Source: an uncultured Eubacteriales bacterium
GTDB lineage: Bacteria; Bacillota; Clostridia; Oscillospirales; Oscillospiraceae
Assembly: GCA_900549705.1 (NCBI GenBank)
Contig: URPI01000106.1
Coordinates: forward strand, 1-7,595
Reading direction: 5' to 3'
DNA length: 7,595 nt
Position 1 is the first letter of the stretch. Each line of letters opens with the position of its first letter. This document shows, piece by piece, positions 1-6,127 of this stretch. Below the pieces are notes generated by a model. That model had not been told where the DNA came from. It saw only the letters and a program-made list of their open reading frames with translations, and made no database searches. The position numbers and the translations under genes were made by a program.

Positions 1-38
1 GGAGAGCTGGCAGCCCGAACGGGCTGACTGAGAGGGTG
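1..38 (+). repeat. Partial intergenic palindromic repeat with a hairpin
   Basis: A perfect 7-bp stem lies at 11-17 and 20-26 (CAGCCCG / CGGGCTG). It is framed by GAGAGCTG before it and CTGAGAGGGTG after it. The same frame, GAGCTG then a variable stem then CTGAGGGGGTG, is seen when 76-118 is read on the minus strand, so this appears to be a diverged member of the same repeat family in the opposite orientation. It is cut off by the window edge. There is no T-tract, so it is not a textbook terminator. Function is unknown. Confidence 0.55.
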
Positions 39-75
39 TCGTTCGTATTTTGTAGTGTCCCCATATTTCGTTGCG

Positions 76-142
76 CACCCCCTCAGCTTCGCATTCGCTC
101 AGCAGCTCCCCCAAAGGGGGCGCCGAGGGCGCTTCGCGCCGG
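76..142 (-). repeat. Intergenic palindromic repeat, copy A (downstream of ftsH)
   Basis: Positions 88-142 match the reverse complement of 7541-7595 at 50 of 55 positions by direct comparison. The unit has two hairpins. One is GGCGC-TTC-GCGCC at 128-140. The other is a C5/G5 stem at 108-112 and 116-120 with an AAA loop. On the minus strand it lies after the ftsH terminator, in the same orientation relative to ftsH as copy B is to the ABC gene. It contains no open reading frame worth calling. It may be a non-autonomous mobile repeat or a 3' structural element. Confidence 0.75.
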
Positions 143-154
143 GGCGTGTGCATA

Positions 155-186
155 AAACCGGGTGTGCCATTCGACACGCCCGGTTT
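155..186 (-). terminator. Intrinsic terminator of ftsH
   Basis: A 12-bp stem is formed by 155-166 and 175-186 with one G-T wobble and an 8-base loop. On the minus strand it reads AAACCGGGCGTG, loop, CACACCCGGTTTT, so the stem runs into a short four-T tract. It begins 12 bases after the ftsH stop codon, the expected place for Rho-independent termination. The T-tract is short, so efficiency is uncertain. Confidence 0.75.
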
Positions 187-198
187 GGGTTATAGGGA

Positions 199-2022
199 TT
201 ATTTTGCGTTCAGAATCTTCATAAATTCCTCGCCGGTGATGGTTTCCTGCTCATAGAGGTACTTTGCCAGCTCGTCCAGCTTCTGGCGGTTGTCCTCCAA
301 GATTTTGGTGGCCTTTTCATGCTGCTGCTTCACAAGAGCAATTACCCGGTCGTCAATCTTTGCCTGCATCTGAGCGGAGCAGGCCAGGGAGGCATCGCCG
401 CCCAGATATTGGTTGTTCACGGTTTCCAGCGCCACCATGCCAAATTCGTCGCTCATGCCGTACTGGGTAATCATGGCACGGGCCAGCTTGGTGGCTTGCT
501 CGATGTCGTTGGAGGCACCGGTGGTGACGGACTGGAAAACCACCTCCTCGGCGGCACGTCCGCCGGTGTAGGTGGCAATCTTGTTTTCCAGCTCCTCCTT
601 GGTCATCAGGTAGTGGTTGCCTTCGTCCACCTGCATGGTATAGCCCAGAGCGCCGGAGGTGCGGGGGACAATGGTAATCTTCTGCACCGGTGCGGAGTGG
701 CTTTGCAGGGCGGCAACCAGCGCATGACCAATCTCATGATAGGACACTACCAGCTTCTCATGGTCGGTGAGGATGGCGTTCTTCTTCTGATAACCGGCGA
801 TGACCACCTCAATGCTCTCCTCCAGATCCGCTTGATTGACGCAGGGGCGGCCATCCCGCACAGCCCGCAGGGCAGCTTCGTTGACGATGTTTGCCAGCTC
901 TGCGCCGGAGGCACCGGCAGCCATCCGGGCAATCTGGGTGAAGTCCACGTTGTCGGCAATCTTCACCTTCTTGGCGTGAACCTTCAGGATGGCTTCCCGC
1001 CCCTTCAGGTCGGGCAGTTCCACGGGCACCCGGCGGTCAAACCGACCGGGGCGGGTGAGGGCAGGGTCCAGGGACTCCGGACGGTTGGTGGCAGCCAGAA
1101 TGATCACGCCGTTGTTGCTCTCAAAGCCGTCCATTTCCGTCAGCAGCTGGTTCAGGGTCTGCTCCCGCTCATCATTGCCGCCGTAGGCACCGGAGTTACG
1201 CTTCTGACCGATGGCATCAATTTCATCGATGAAAACAATGCAGGGAGCCTTTTCCTTGGCCTGGCTGAACAGGTCACGCACCTTGGAGGCACCCATGCCC
1301 ACGAACATCTCCACAAATTCAGAGCCGGACATGGAGAAGAAGGGCACGTTTGCCTCACCGGCGACAGCCTTTGCCAGCATGGTTTTGCCGGTGCCCGGAG
1401 GGCCCACCAGCAGGATGCCCTTGGGCATGGAAGCGCCGATTTCCTGGTACTTGCCGGGATTATGCAGGTATTCCACAATTTCCGTCAGATTTTCCTTGGC
1501 CTCATCCTCACCGGCGACATCGGCAAATTTGATGCCCTCGGAGGACTTCACATACACCTTGGCATTGGATTTTCCCATATTGAACATCATGGAGCTGCTG
1601 CCGCCGCCCATTTTTTCCATCATTTTGCGGGACATGAAATTGCCCAGGGCAATGAACACCACCAGGGGCAGAATCCAGCTGAGGATGTCTACCAGCAGGG
1701 AAGTCTGTTCAATTTCTTCACCGCTGGTGGATACCCCGGCTTCCAGCAGCCGGGAAATCAGGTCGCTGTCCGGCACCATGGCGGTTTTGTAGACGGTGCG
1801 TTCGTCTTTATCGGTAAAGAGAATACGGTTGTTCTGCTCCTGAATTTCCACCTGGCCAACCTTGCCTTCCTGCACCATGGACACAAAGGTGTTGTAGTCC
1901 ACGTCCCGGATGGCGTGTTCTGCCAGCCAGGGCATTGCCAGGGTGTTGAACAGCACCACAGCCAGCAGCACCACGGCATAGTAGAAAATCAGTGGCTTCT
2001 TGGGGCTTTTTACTTCATTCAT
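199..2022 (-). CDS. ftsH: ATP-dependent zinc metalloprotease FtsH
   Basis: A 607-aa membrane-bound AAA+ protease that unfolds and degrades misassembled membrane proteins and some short-lived cytosolic regulators; the family acts as a hexamer on the cytoplasmic face. Visible parts in order: transmembrane helix at about 11-30; small extracytoplasmic domain; second helix at about 108-129; Gly-rich linker; Walker A GPPGTGKT 207-214; pore motif FVGM 240-243; Walker B with FIDEID 264-269; second region of homology 311-332 with arginine-finger candidates R327 and R330; zinc site HEIGH 429-433 with E430 catalytic; third zinc ligand probably D506 in GASNDIEQAT. The active site is intact and the length is normal. 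The usual HEAGH is HEIGH here. The ATG has a strong AAGGAGG seven bases upstream. Housekeeping ftsH in many Firmicutes lies beside tilS and hpt; neither is here, so this may be a second copy. Family assignment is near certain. Confidence 0.97.
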   Translation of the reverse strand: MNEVKSPKKPLIFYYAVVLLAVVLFNTLAMPWLAEHAIRDVDYNTFVSMVQEGKVGQVEIQEQNNRILFTDKDERTVYKTAMVPDSDLISRLLEAGVSTSGEEIEQTSLLVDILSWILPLVVFIALGNFMSRKMMEKMGGGSSSMMFNMGKSNAKVYVKSSEGIKFADVAGEDEAKENLTEIVEYLHNPGKYQEIGASMPKGILLVGPPGTGKTMLAKAVAGEANVPFFSMSGSEFVEMFVGMGASKVRDLFSQAKEKAPCIVFIDEIDAIGQKRNSGAYGGNDEREQTLNQLLTEMDGFESNNGVIILAATNRPESLDPALTRPGRFDRRVPVELPDLKGREAILKVHAKKVKIADNVDFTQIARMAAGASGAELANIVNEAALRAVRDGRPCVNQADLEESIEVVIAGYQKKNAILTDHEKLVVSYHEIGHALVAALQSHSAPVQKITIVPRTSGALGYTMQVDEGNHYLMTKEELENKIATYTGGRAAEEVVFQSVTTGASNDIEQATKLARAMITQYGMSDEFGMVALETVNNQYLGGDASLACSAQMQAKIDDRVIALVKQQHEKATKILEDNRQKLDELAKYLYEQETITGEEFMKILNAK

Positions 2023-2052
2023 TTGGGTTCCTCCTTGTTGTTTTTATCTGTG

Positions 2053-2069
2053 GGGCGGCAAAGCCGCCC
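2053..2069 (-). other. Hairpin in the ftsH leader
   Basis: A perfect 7-bp stem, GGGCGGC / GCCGCCC, with a three-base loop lies about 30 bases upstream of the ftsH start codon and before its ribosome binding site. Neither strand has a T-tract after it, so it is not a standard terminator. It could be a leader structure or a small intergenic repeat. I see no convincing promoter elsewhere in the 149-bp gap 2023-2171, so ftsH may depend partly on read-through from upstream. Confidence 0.5.
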
Positions 2070-2139
2070 GAACGTCCTGGGATTGGGCTGTGCGGTGAAT
2101 GGAACTGGTTTTTGAGCGGTAACGAACCGAGCGGGTTAG

Positions 2140-2192
2140 GGCAGTGCCGTATGGGTACAGTGTCCGTTCCGTCACTGTCCGTCGGCACTGCC
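2140..2192 (-). other. Two-tier inverted repeat spanning the stop codon of the TPR/RCC1 gene
   Basis: The outer arms 2140-2149 and 2183-2192 are perfect 10-bp complements (GGCAGTGCCG / CGGCACTGCC). Inside them, 2157-2162 and 2173-2178 (ACAGTG / CACTGT) form a further 6-bp stem with a 10-base loop. The stop codon at 2172-2174 lies in the inner stem. No T-tract follows. It may be an mRNA 3'-end or processing structure at the gene junction; its function is not known. Confidence 0.5.
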
Positions 2193-4217
2193 GACACGGA
2201 TTTTAATCCAATCGGACACATTGCACTGCCCCTTGGTATTGCTGCCCACGGCTGCCACTGTGCCGTCATAGCGCAGGCCGACGGTGTGGTCGTCGCCGCA
2301 GGTAATTTCCACGATGTCAGTCCAGCCGGAAACGTCACAGGCACCGTACATGGCAAAGCCGGTGGCCAGCACGGTGCCGTCCGCTTTCAGTCCTACGGTG
2401 TGGTCAAAGCCCGCATCGATGGCCGTAATGTCCTTCCAGCTGCCCACGTCGCATTTTCCGTTGCTGCCGGAGCCGGTGGCCAGCAGGGTGCCGTTGCTGC
2501 GCAGACCGATGGAATGGTCAAAGCCCGCGGCAATGGCGCTGACGTTGCCCCAATCGGCCACGTTGCACTGACCGCCGGCGTTTTCACCCACGGCTACAAC
2601 AGTGCCGTCCGCCCGCAGTCCCAGAGTGTGGTAGCCGCCGGCGGCGATGGCAATAATGTCTTTCCAGTTGGACACCTGGCACTGACCGTCCAGATTGTAG
2701 CCCACGGCCACCACCGTGCCGTCGGATTTCAGTCCAACGGTATGGTTGGCTCCGGCACTGATGCTGATAATATCCGTCCATTCGCTGACATCGCACTGGC
2801 CGTACTTATTGTATCCGGCGGCCACCACCGTGCCCTCGGCGGTCAGCCCCACAATATGGCCGGAGCCGATTTCCAGGGCGGTGATGTTTCGCCAGGACAG
2901 CGCTTCGCTCAGGTCGTATTTTCCGCTGCCGGTCAGCACCACCGTGCCGTTTTCCCGCAGGGCGGCGGTGTAGGTTCCGCCGGCGGCAATGGTCTTGCGC
3001 AGATGGGTGGTGTCCCGCGCCACGGTGTGGAACAGCCGGGAGGAGCGCACCTGGGCGGCCTGGCTGGCGGCATCGCTGTAATTACCCAGGCTCATGAACA
3101 GCTCCTCAGCCTTGTCATAGTCTGCGCTTTCGTAGCGCTCCTGGGCCCAGGCGTAGGTGACTGCCTGGCTGCGCTGGGCGGCATCGGAATAAGTGCCCAG
3201 CTGGTCAAAGGCGGCAATGGCCTCCTCGTAGCTGCCCGCCTCCGCCAGCGCCTCGGCCTGGCTGTAGTGCAGGGCGTTGCGAGCCTCGATGACCTGCGCC
3301 AGCTGCTGAGGCGCGTCCTGATATTCGCCCAGCGCCTGGAACAGCGCCTCTGCTTCGTCATAGTTTCCTGCCTGGAATTCCTGCTGACCCAGCTGATAGC
3401 GGGCGCTGGAGGCCAGCTCCTGGCTGTCCCGGTAGTCGCCCAGCTTGTCATAGGCGGTGGCGGCATCGGCATAAAGCCCTTCCTTGACCATGTTCCCGGC
3501 GCTGACATAGGCGATTTCCAAATCCACATCCGCTGCCCGCTGGGCGGCATCGCTGAAATTGCCCAGGGCAGCAAAGCCATCCTTCGCTTCCTGGAATTTA
3601 CCTGCCCGCAGCTGGGTGTCGGCGCGCTGATAGCGCACCTCCTTGACCCGCTGAGCGGCATCCTCGTAGTCCCCCAGGGCTTCAAAGGCAGCTTCTGCCT
3701 CGTCATATTTTCCCAGCGCCAGCAGTGCGTTGCCCTTGGCATAGCGCACTTCCAGCAGCCGGTCGGCGGCATCCTCGTAGTCCCCCAGGGCGTAGAAGGC
3801 GGTGGCTGCTTCATCGTATTTTCCTTCGTCCAGCAGCTCCTCGGCAGCTTCATAGCGCACCTGGGAAATCTGCGCCCGGCTGTCCTCGTAATCCCCCAGC
3901 ATCTTAAACTGAGCGGTTGCCTCGTCGTAAAGCCCCTGGTTCAGCAGCTCTCCGGCGTAGGCATAGCGGCAGGCCTTTACCTGCTCCGGGGCATCCCGGA
4001 AGTCGCCCAGGGCGGTGAAAGATTCCATGGCCTGCTGGTATTTTCCGGCCTGCAGCAGCTGGGCAGCGCCGTTGTAGCGATTGCCGGGGATGAAGATTTT
4101 CGTAATCAGCGCCCACAGGAGAATCACGGCCAGCAGGATTCCCACACTGGCACCGGGAATCAGATAGCGGCGTTCAATTTTGACCTTTTCCTTTAATTTG
4201 TTCAGCGTTTCGTTCAT
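2172..4217 (-). CDS. Membrane-anchored TPR-like/RCC1-like repeat protein
   Basis: A 681-aa protein of unknown function. A basic N-terminus (KLKEKVKIERR) is followed by one hydrophobic segment at about 19-39, so the remainder is predicted to lie outside the membrane. Residues 47-390 hold nine TPR-like repeats, mostly 37 aa, with core motifs such as GKYDEA and ALGDYEDA. A short linker 391-410 leads to seven RCC1-like repeats (411-681), mostly 38 aa, with cores HTVGL, DGTVVAVG and GQCxVSxW. RCC1 repeats usually form beta-propellers and TPR arrays form curved helical scaffolds, so a binding or scaffolding role is likely; no catalytic motif is seen. The ATG at 4217 is chosen because AGAGG lies seven bases upstream and the hydrophobic segment follows at once. 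An in-frame TTG at 4331 would add 38 residues translated from repeat DNA. The gene lies between the LRR gene and ftsH on the same strand. Partners and ligand are unknown. Confidence 0.92.
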   Translation of the reverse strand: MNETLNKLKEKVKIERRYLIPGASVGILLAVILLWALITKIFIPGNRYNGAAQLLQAGKYQQAMESFTALGDFRDAPEQVKACRYAYAGELLNQGLYDEATAQFKMLGDYEDSRAQISQVRYEAAEELLDEGKYDEAATAFYALGDYEDAADRLLEVRYAKGNALLALGKYDEAEAAFEALGDYEDAAQRVKEVRYQRADTQLRAGKFQEAKDGFAALGNFSDAAQRAADVDLEIAYVSAGNMVKEGLYADAATAYDKLGDYRDSQELASSARYQLGQQEFQAGNYDEAEALFQALGEYQDAPQQLAQVIEARNALHYSQAEALAEAGSYEEAIAAFDQLGTYSDAAQRSQAVTYAWAQERYESADYDKAEELFMSLGNYSDAASQAAQVRSSRLFHTVARDTTHLRKTIAAGGTYTAALRENGTVVLTGSGKYDLSEALSWRNITALEIGSGHIVGLTAEGTVVAAGYNKYGQCDVSEWTDIISISAGANHTVGLKSDGTVVAVGYNLDGQCQVSNWKDIIAIAAGGYHTLGLRADGTVVAVGENAGGQCNVADWGNVSAIAAGFDHSIGLRSNGTLLATGSGSNGKCDVGSWKDITAIDAGFDHTVGLKADGTVLATGFAMYGACDVSGWTDIVEITCGDDHTVGLRYDGTVAAVGSNTKGQCNVSDWIKIRVGSADGQ
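2175..2987 (-). repeat. Seven RCC1-like coding repeats (114-bp period)
   Basis: These encode residues 411-681 of the TPR/RCC1 protein. Repeats 3 to 6 are exactly 38 aa each; the first and last are slightly longer. One cysteine recurs every 38 residues at C475, C513, C551, C589, C627 and C665, always in a GxC context. Seven blades match the usual RCC1 propeller number, but the fold here is inferred from the motif only. Confidence 0.85.
3048..4079 (-). repeat. Nine TPR-like coding repeats (about 111-bp period)
   Basis: These encode residues 47-390. Seven of the nine units are exactly 37 aa; units 6 and 8 are longer (41 and 44 aa). The common pattern is RY, then LL, G(K/L)YDEA, F, ALGDYxDA and a final V. 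At the DNA level a 24-base stretch is identical at 3657-3680 and 3768-3791, exactly 111 bp apart, which suggests recent unit duplication or gene conversion. Confidence 0.85.
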
Positions 4218-4257
4218 AAAAATACCTCTTGTGCTTTGAAAGTCAATAAATGCACTT

Positions 4258-4263
4258 ATTATA
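4258..4263 (-). promoter_or_regulatory. Possible -10 box for the TPR/RCC1 gene
   Basis: On the minus strand a perfect TATAAT lies about 40 bases upstream of the ATG at 4217. No good -35 box is present at the expected spacing, where the sequence is the GC-rich repeat (TGCGGG). The box straddles the junction between unique DNA and the repeat that starts at 4262. It may be a weak promoter or chance. Confidence 0.35.
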
Positions 4264-4442
4264 GGGGCGGATCGCATCCGCCCGCAGCTGACGGAATAGA
4301 GTGGTTTGTTGGATGGGAGTAGCTTCCGCAACTGCCCCTTGGCTTCCCCCGGGGGGAAGCCAAGGGGTGGTAGATCGGGGCATATGCCATTCGATCGGGT
4401 ACTAGCGAAAATCCGGGGATTCGCAGCTACGAGCCGCCCCTA
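4262..4442. repeat. Composite palindromic intergenic element with 9-bp inverted ends
   Basis: The ends are TAGGGGCGG (4262-4270) and CCGCCCCTA (4434-4442), perfect 9-bp inverted repeats 181 bp apart that include a TA dinucleotide at each tip. Inside are an 8-bp stem hairpin (4265-4272 / 4276-4283), the 33-base palindrome at 4335-4367, the palindrome GGCATATGCC (4379-4388) and a weak hairpin at 4405-4424. A 6-bp hairpin, CGCCCC-TAC-GGGGCG, overlaps the right end (4435-4449). No coding potential is evident. It fills most of the LRR-TPR/RCC1 gap and may be a MITE-like element or several nested repeats. Confidence 0.5.
4335..4367. repeat. Near-perfect 33-base palindrome
   Basis: CCCCTTGGCTTCCCCC at 4335-4350 is the exact complement of 4352-4367, leaving G4351 as the central base. 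It could form a stem of about 15 bp with a tiny loop, the strongest hairpin in the window. The segment CCCTTGGCT recurs at 7554-7562 inside repeat copy B, so the two are probably related. There is no T-tract on either side. Confidence 0.8.
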
Positions 4443-4470
4443 CGGGGCGTTTCCAAACCGGTTTCTGCGT

Positions 4471-6051
4471 TCAGGTTAAGTAAAACACATCCATCAAATC
4501 CCGCATATGATAGTAGTTTTCCAGCTGCCGCCAGCCGTTGTCCACATTGGGGGTTTCCAGATAGAATTTCATGGTGGTGTTGGGCAGCGCCTCCCGCAGC
4601 TTTTCGGGCGTGTTGCGGTAAGGATAGCGGGTGTTGCCCTCGATGCCCATCCACCATAGATTTTTCAGCCAGGTCATCTTCATGATGGGAGCAGGGTCGC
4701 CGTAGGTCTTGCCCAGGTTCAGGTCTTCCAGGGCGGTGCATTCCAGCAGCGGGCTGTAATCGGTAATGTTAGTGGTGAAAATTTCCAGAAAGACCAGATT
4801 TTTCAGCGTGGCAACCGGGGAAATGTCGGTGATGCCGGTTTCCACCAGAATCAGATACTTCATGTTGGGCATATACCGCAGCCACTGGCAGGTTTTCACG
4901 TCCCCCATGTGGCCGATGTCCAGGGCTTCGATGTCCGTGCAGTAGCGCAGGGGATACAAATCCTCCTCGTTGACGGTCATCTCCCGATAGTATTTGAAGG
5001 GATAGAACCATTTGGTGTCCGTCCGTACATCCACATTTTTGATGCGCACCGACCATACAAAGCGGATGTCCTCGTATTTCCGGTTCAGCGCGTCCATGGT
5101 TTCGTCATCAATGCCGCAGCCGCACAGGATGTAGCGAGTGGCCTTTGGGAAGCAAACCATCATGTCTTCCACCTCTGGCACGGTCAGGGAGAGGCCGGAC
5201 AGGTCAATTTCTTCGCTGTCGGTGGAAATACTGCGGTCGTCAAAGGCCACATCCTGGAGCAGCAGCACTTCCGGCAGCCGGGCGGCCAGGGCTTCCAGGT
5301 CTTTCAGCTCCAGCGCTGCCCCGCCCATGCGGATTTCCCGCAGATGGGGCAGCAGCTCTGCCAGCCGGAAAATTTCCTCCGTGTTGCGCTGCTGCGGCCC
5401 CAGATTCAGGTACACCGTGCTGCTTTCCATGGACAGCCCGGCATCCTCCCAGCAGAAGTTGATGCCGGGGAAGGCAGCCAGCAGGGGCTTGAGGGCATCC
5501 TGTTCCGGCAGAATGCCGGTCAGCTCCACCCGGTTCAGCTGGTAGAAATAGGGCAGCAGGGTGCTTAGTTCCTCTGCCCGGGCGTTGGCCACGGTGATGC
5601 GCTGGGCATCATTGGGATATTCCTGCCCGCTGAGAGAAAGCGTGAAGGTCACCCGGCATTGGGGGTGGGACTGGCGGTAGGCTTCCAGGGCTTCGTATTC
5701 CCGGCAGCCGGAGGCATCCAACGCCGTGAGATTGGGGAAGCACTCCAGAGACTTAAAGTCCTGACTGCGGAGGGTGGACACGGTGAGGGCAGAGGAATAA
5801 GAGGGAAATTTCCGGTCGCCCAGGGGCACGTCCCAGTAGATTGGGCAGTTGGGGAACTTTTCCTGAATGTCCAGATAGTCCGTCAGGGAGATGTCCTGCC
5901 CACGCAGGTTCAGCGCCTGACTGCTTTTTGACCGCAGGCCGCCTCCGGCCCAGGTGTAGTGGCTGGAAATGAACACGGCATCTCCGGCGGCAATGGCCGC
6001 CAGCACTCCGCCAAGACAGCAAAGGGTGACGGTTTTGGTTTTCTTTTTCAT
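4471..6051 (-). CDS. Membrane-anchored or secreted leucine-rich-repeat protein
   Basis: A 526-aa protein of unknown function. A Lys-rich N-terminus (MKKKTK) precedes a hydrophobic stretch at about 8-29, a signal anchor or signal peptide, so the body is predicted to be exported. There is no lipobox: the cysteines at 11-12 lack a small residue at -1. Residues about 373-470 form recognisable leucine-rich repeats of the SDS22/internalin style, clearest at 397-440 with ITDISP and ITDYSP. Before them, residues about 47-381 look like five diverged modules of about 65-70 aa, each with a helical stretch, a FPxC- or FPxI-like turn, a strand and a closing LxLxG element. These proteins usually bind other proteins; no enzyme motif is seen. 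The ATG at 6051 is preferred because GAAGGG precedes it by five bases and the signal follows directly; the longer frame starts with TTG at 6099. It is the first gene of the minus-strand set. Confidence 0.88.
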   Translation of the reverse strand: MKKKTKTVTLCCLGGVLAAIAAGDAVFISSHYTWAGGGLRSKSSQALNLRGQDISLTDYLDIQEKFPNCPIYWDVPLGDRKFPSYSSALTVSTLRSQDFKSLECFPNLTALDASGCREYEALEAYRQSHPQCRVTFTLSLSGQEYPNDAQRITVANARAEELSTLLPYFYQLNRVELTGILPEQDALKPLLAAFPGINFCWEDAGLSMESSTVYLNLGPQQRNTEEIFRLAELLPHLREIRMGGAALELKDLEALAARLPEVLLLQDVAFDDRSISTDSEEIDLSGLSLTVPEVEDMMVCFPKATRYILCGCGIDDETMDALNRKYEDIRFVWSVRIKNVDVRTDTKWFYPFKYYREMTVNEEDLYPLRYCTDIEALDIGHMGDVKTCQWLRYMPNMKYLILVETGITDISPVATLKNLVFLEIFTTNITDYSPLLECTALEDLNLGKTYGDPAPIMKMTWLKNLWWMGIEGNTRYPYRNTPEKLREALPNTTMKFYLETPNVDNGWRQLENYYHMRDLMDVFYLT

Positions 6052-6127
6052 GGTATCCCTTCTGTGTGAATAACTTGTTTCCACATTGGAACGGTTCAAT
6101 GAATGGTATTCGTTTTCCTCACGCCCT

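Noticed and set aside
71..256. Small plus-strand open frame across the left-end repeats
   Set aside because: It is built mainly from repeat DNA, runs through the ftsH terminator into ftsH and has no ribosome binding site.
2053..2069. Hairpin as terminator of the TPR/RCC1 gene
   Set aside because: No T-tract follows on either strand, and it lies about 100 bases beyond the stop codon, close to the ftsH ribosome binding site.
319..2115. 598-aa open frame antisense to ftsH
   Set aside because: It overlaps a gene with a complete set of FtsH motifs. Long antisense frames are common in GC-rich genes, and its translation shows no recognisable motif.
2175..4079. Regular repeats that could suggest a CRISPR array
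   Set aside because: The 111- and 114-bp periods are coding repeats that translate to TPR and RCC1 motifs, with no short identical repeats separated by unique spacers.
1992..4196. 734-aa open frame antisense to the TPR/RCC1 gene
   Set aside because: The repeat structure and GC bias of the sense gene keep this frame open, repeating the same shadow peptide every unit. It has no convincing ribosome binding site.
4218..4331. N-terminal extension of the TPR/RCC1 protein from TTG 4331
   Set aside because: It has a TTG start without a ribosome binding site and its codons come from repeat DNA. The ATG at 4217 has a good site and places the membrane anchor correctly.
4909..5568. 219-aa open frame antisense to the LRR gene
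   Set aside because: It is a shadow of the sense gene with no family features, and lies entirely inside a better supported coding region.
6004..6051. Lipoprotein signal in the LRR protein
   Set aside because: The cysteines at residues 11-12 lack the small residue required before the lipid-bearing cysteine, and lie too early in the hydrophobic stretch.
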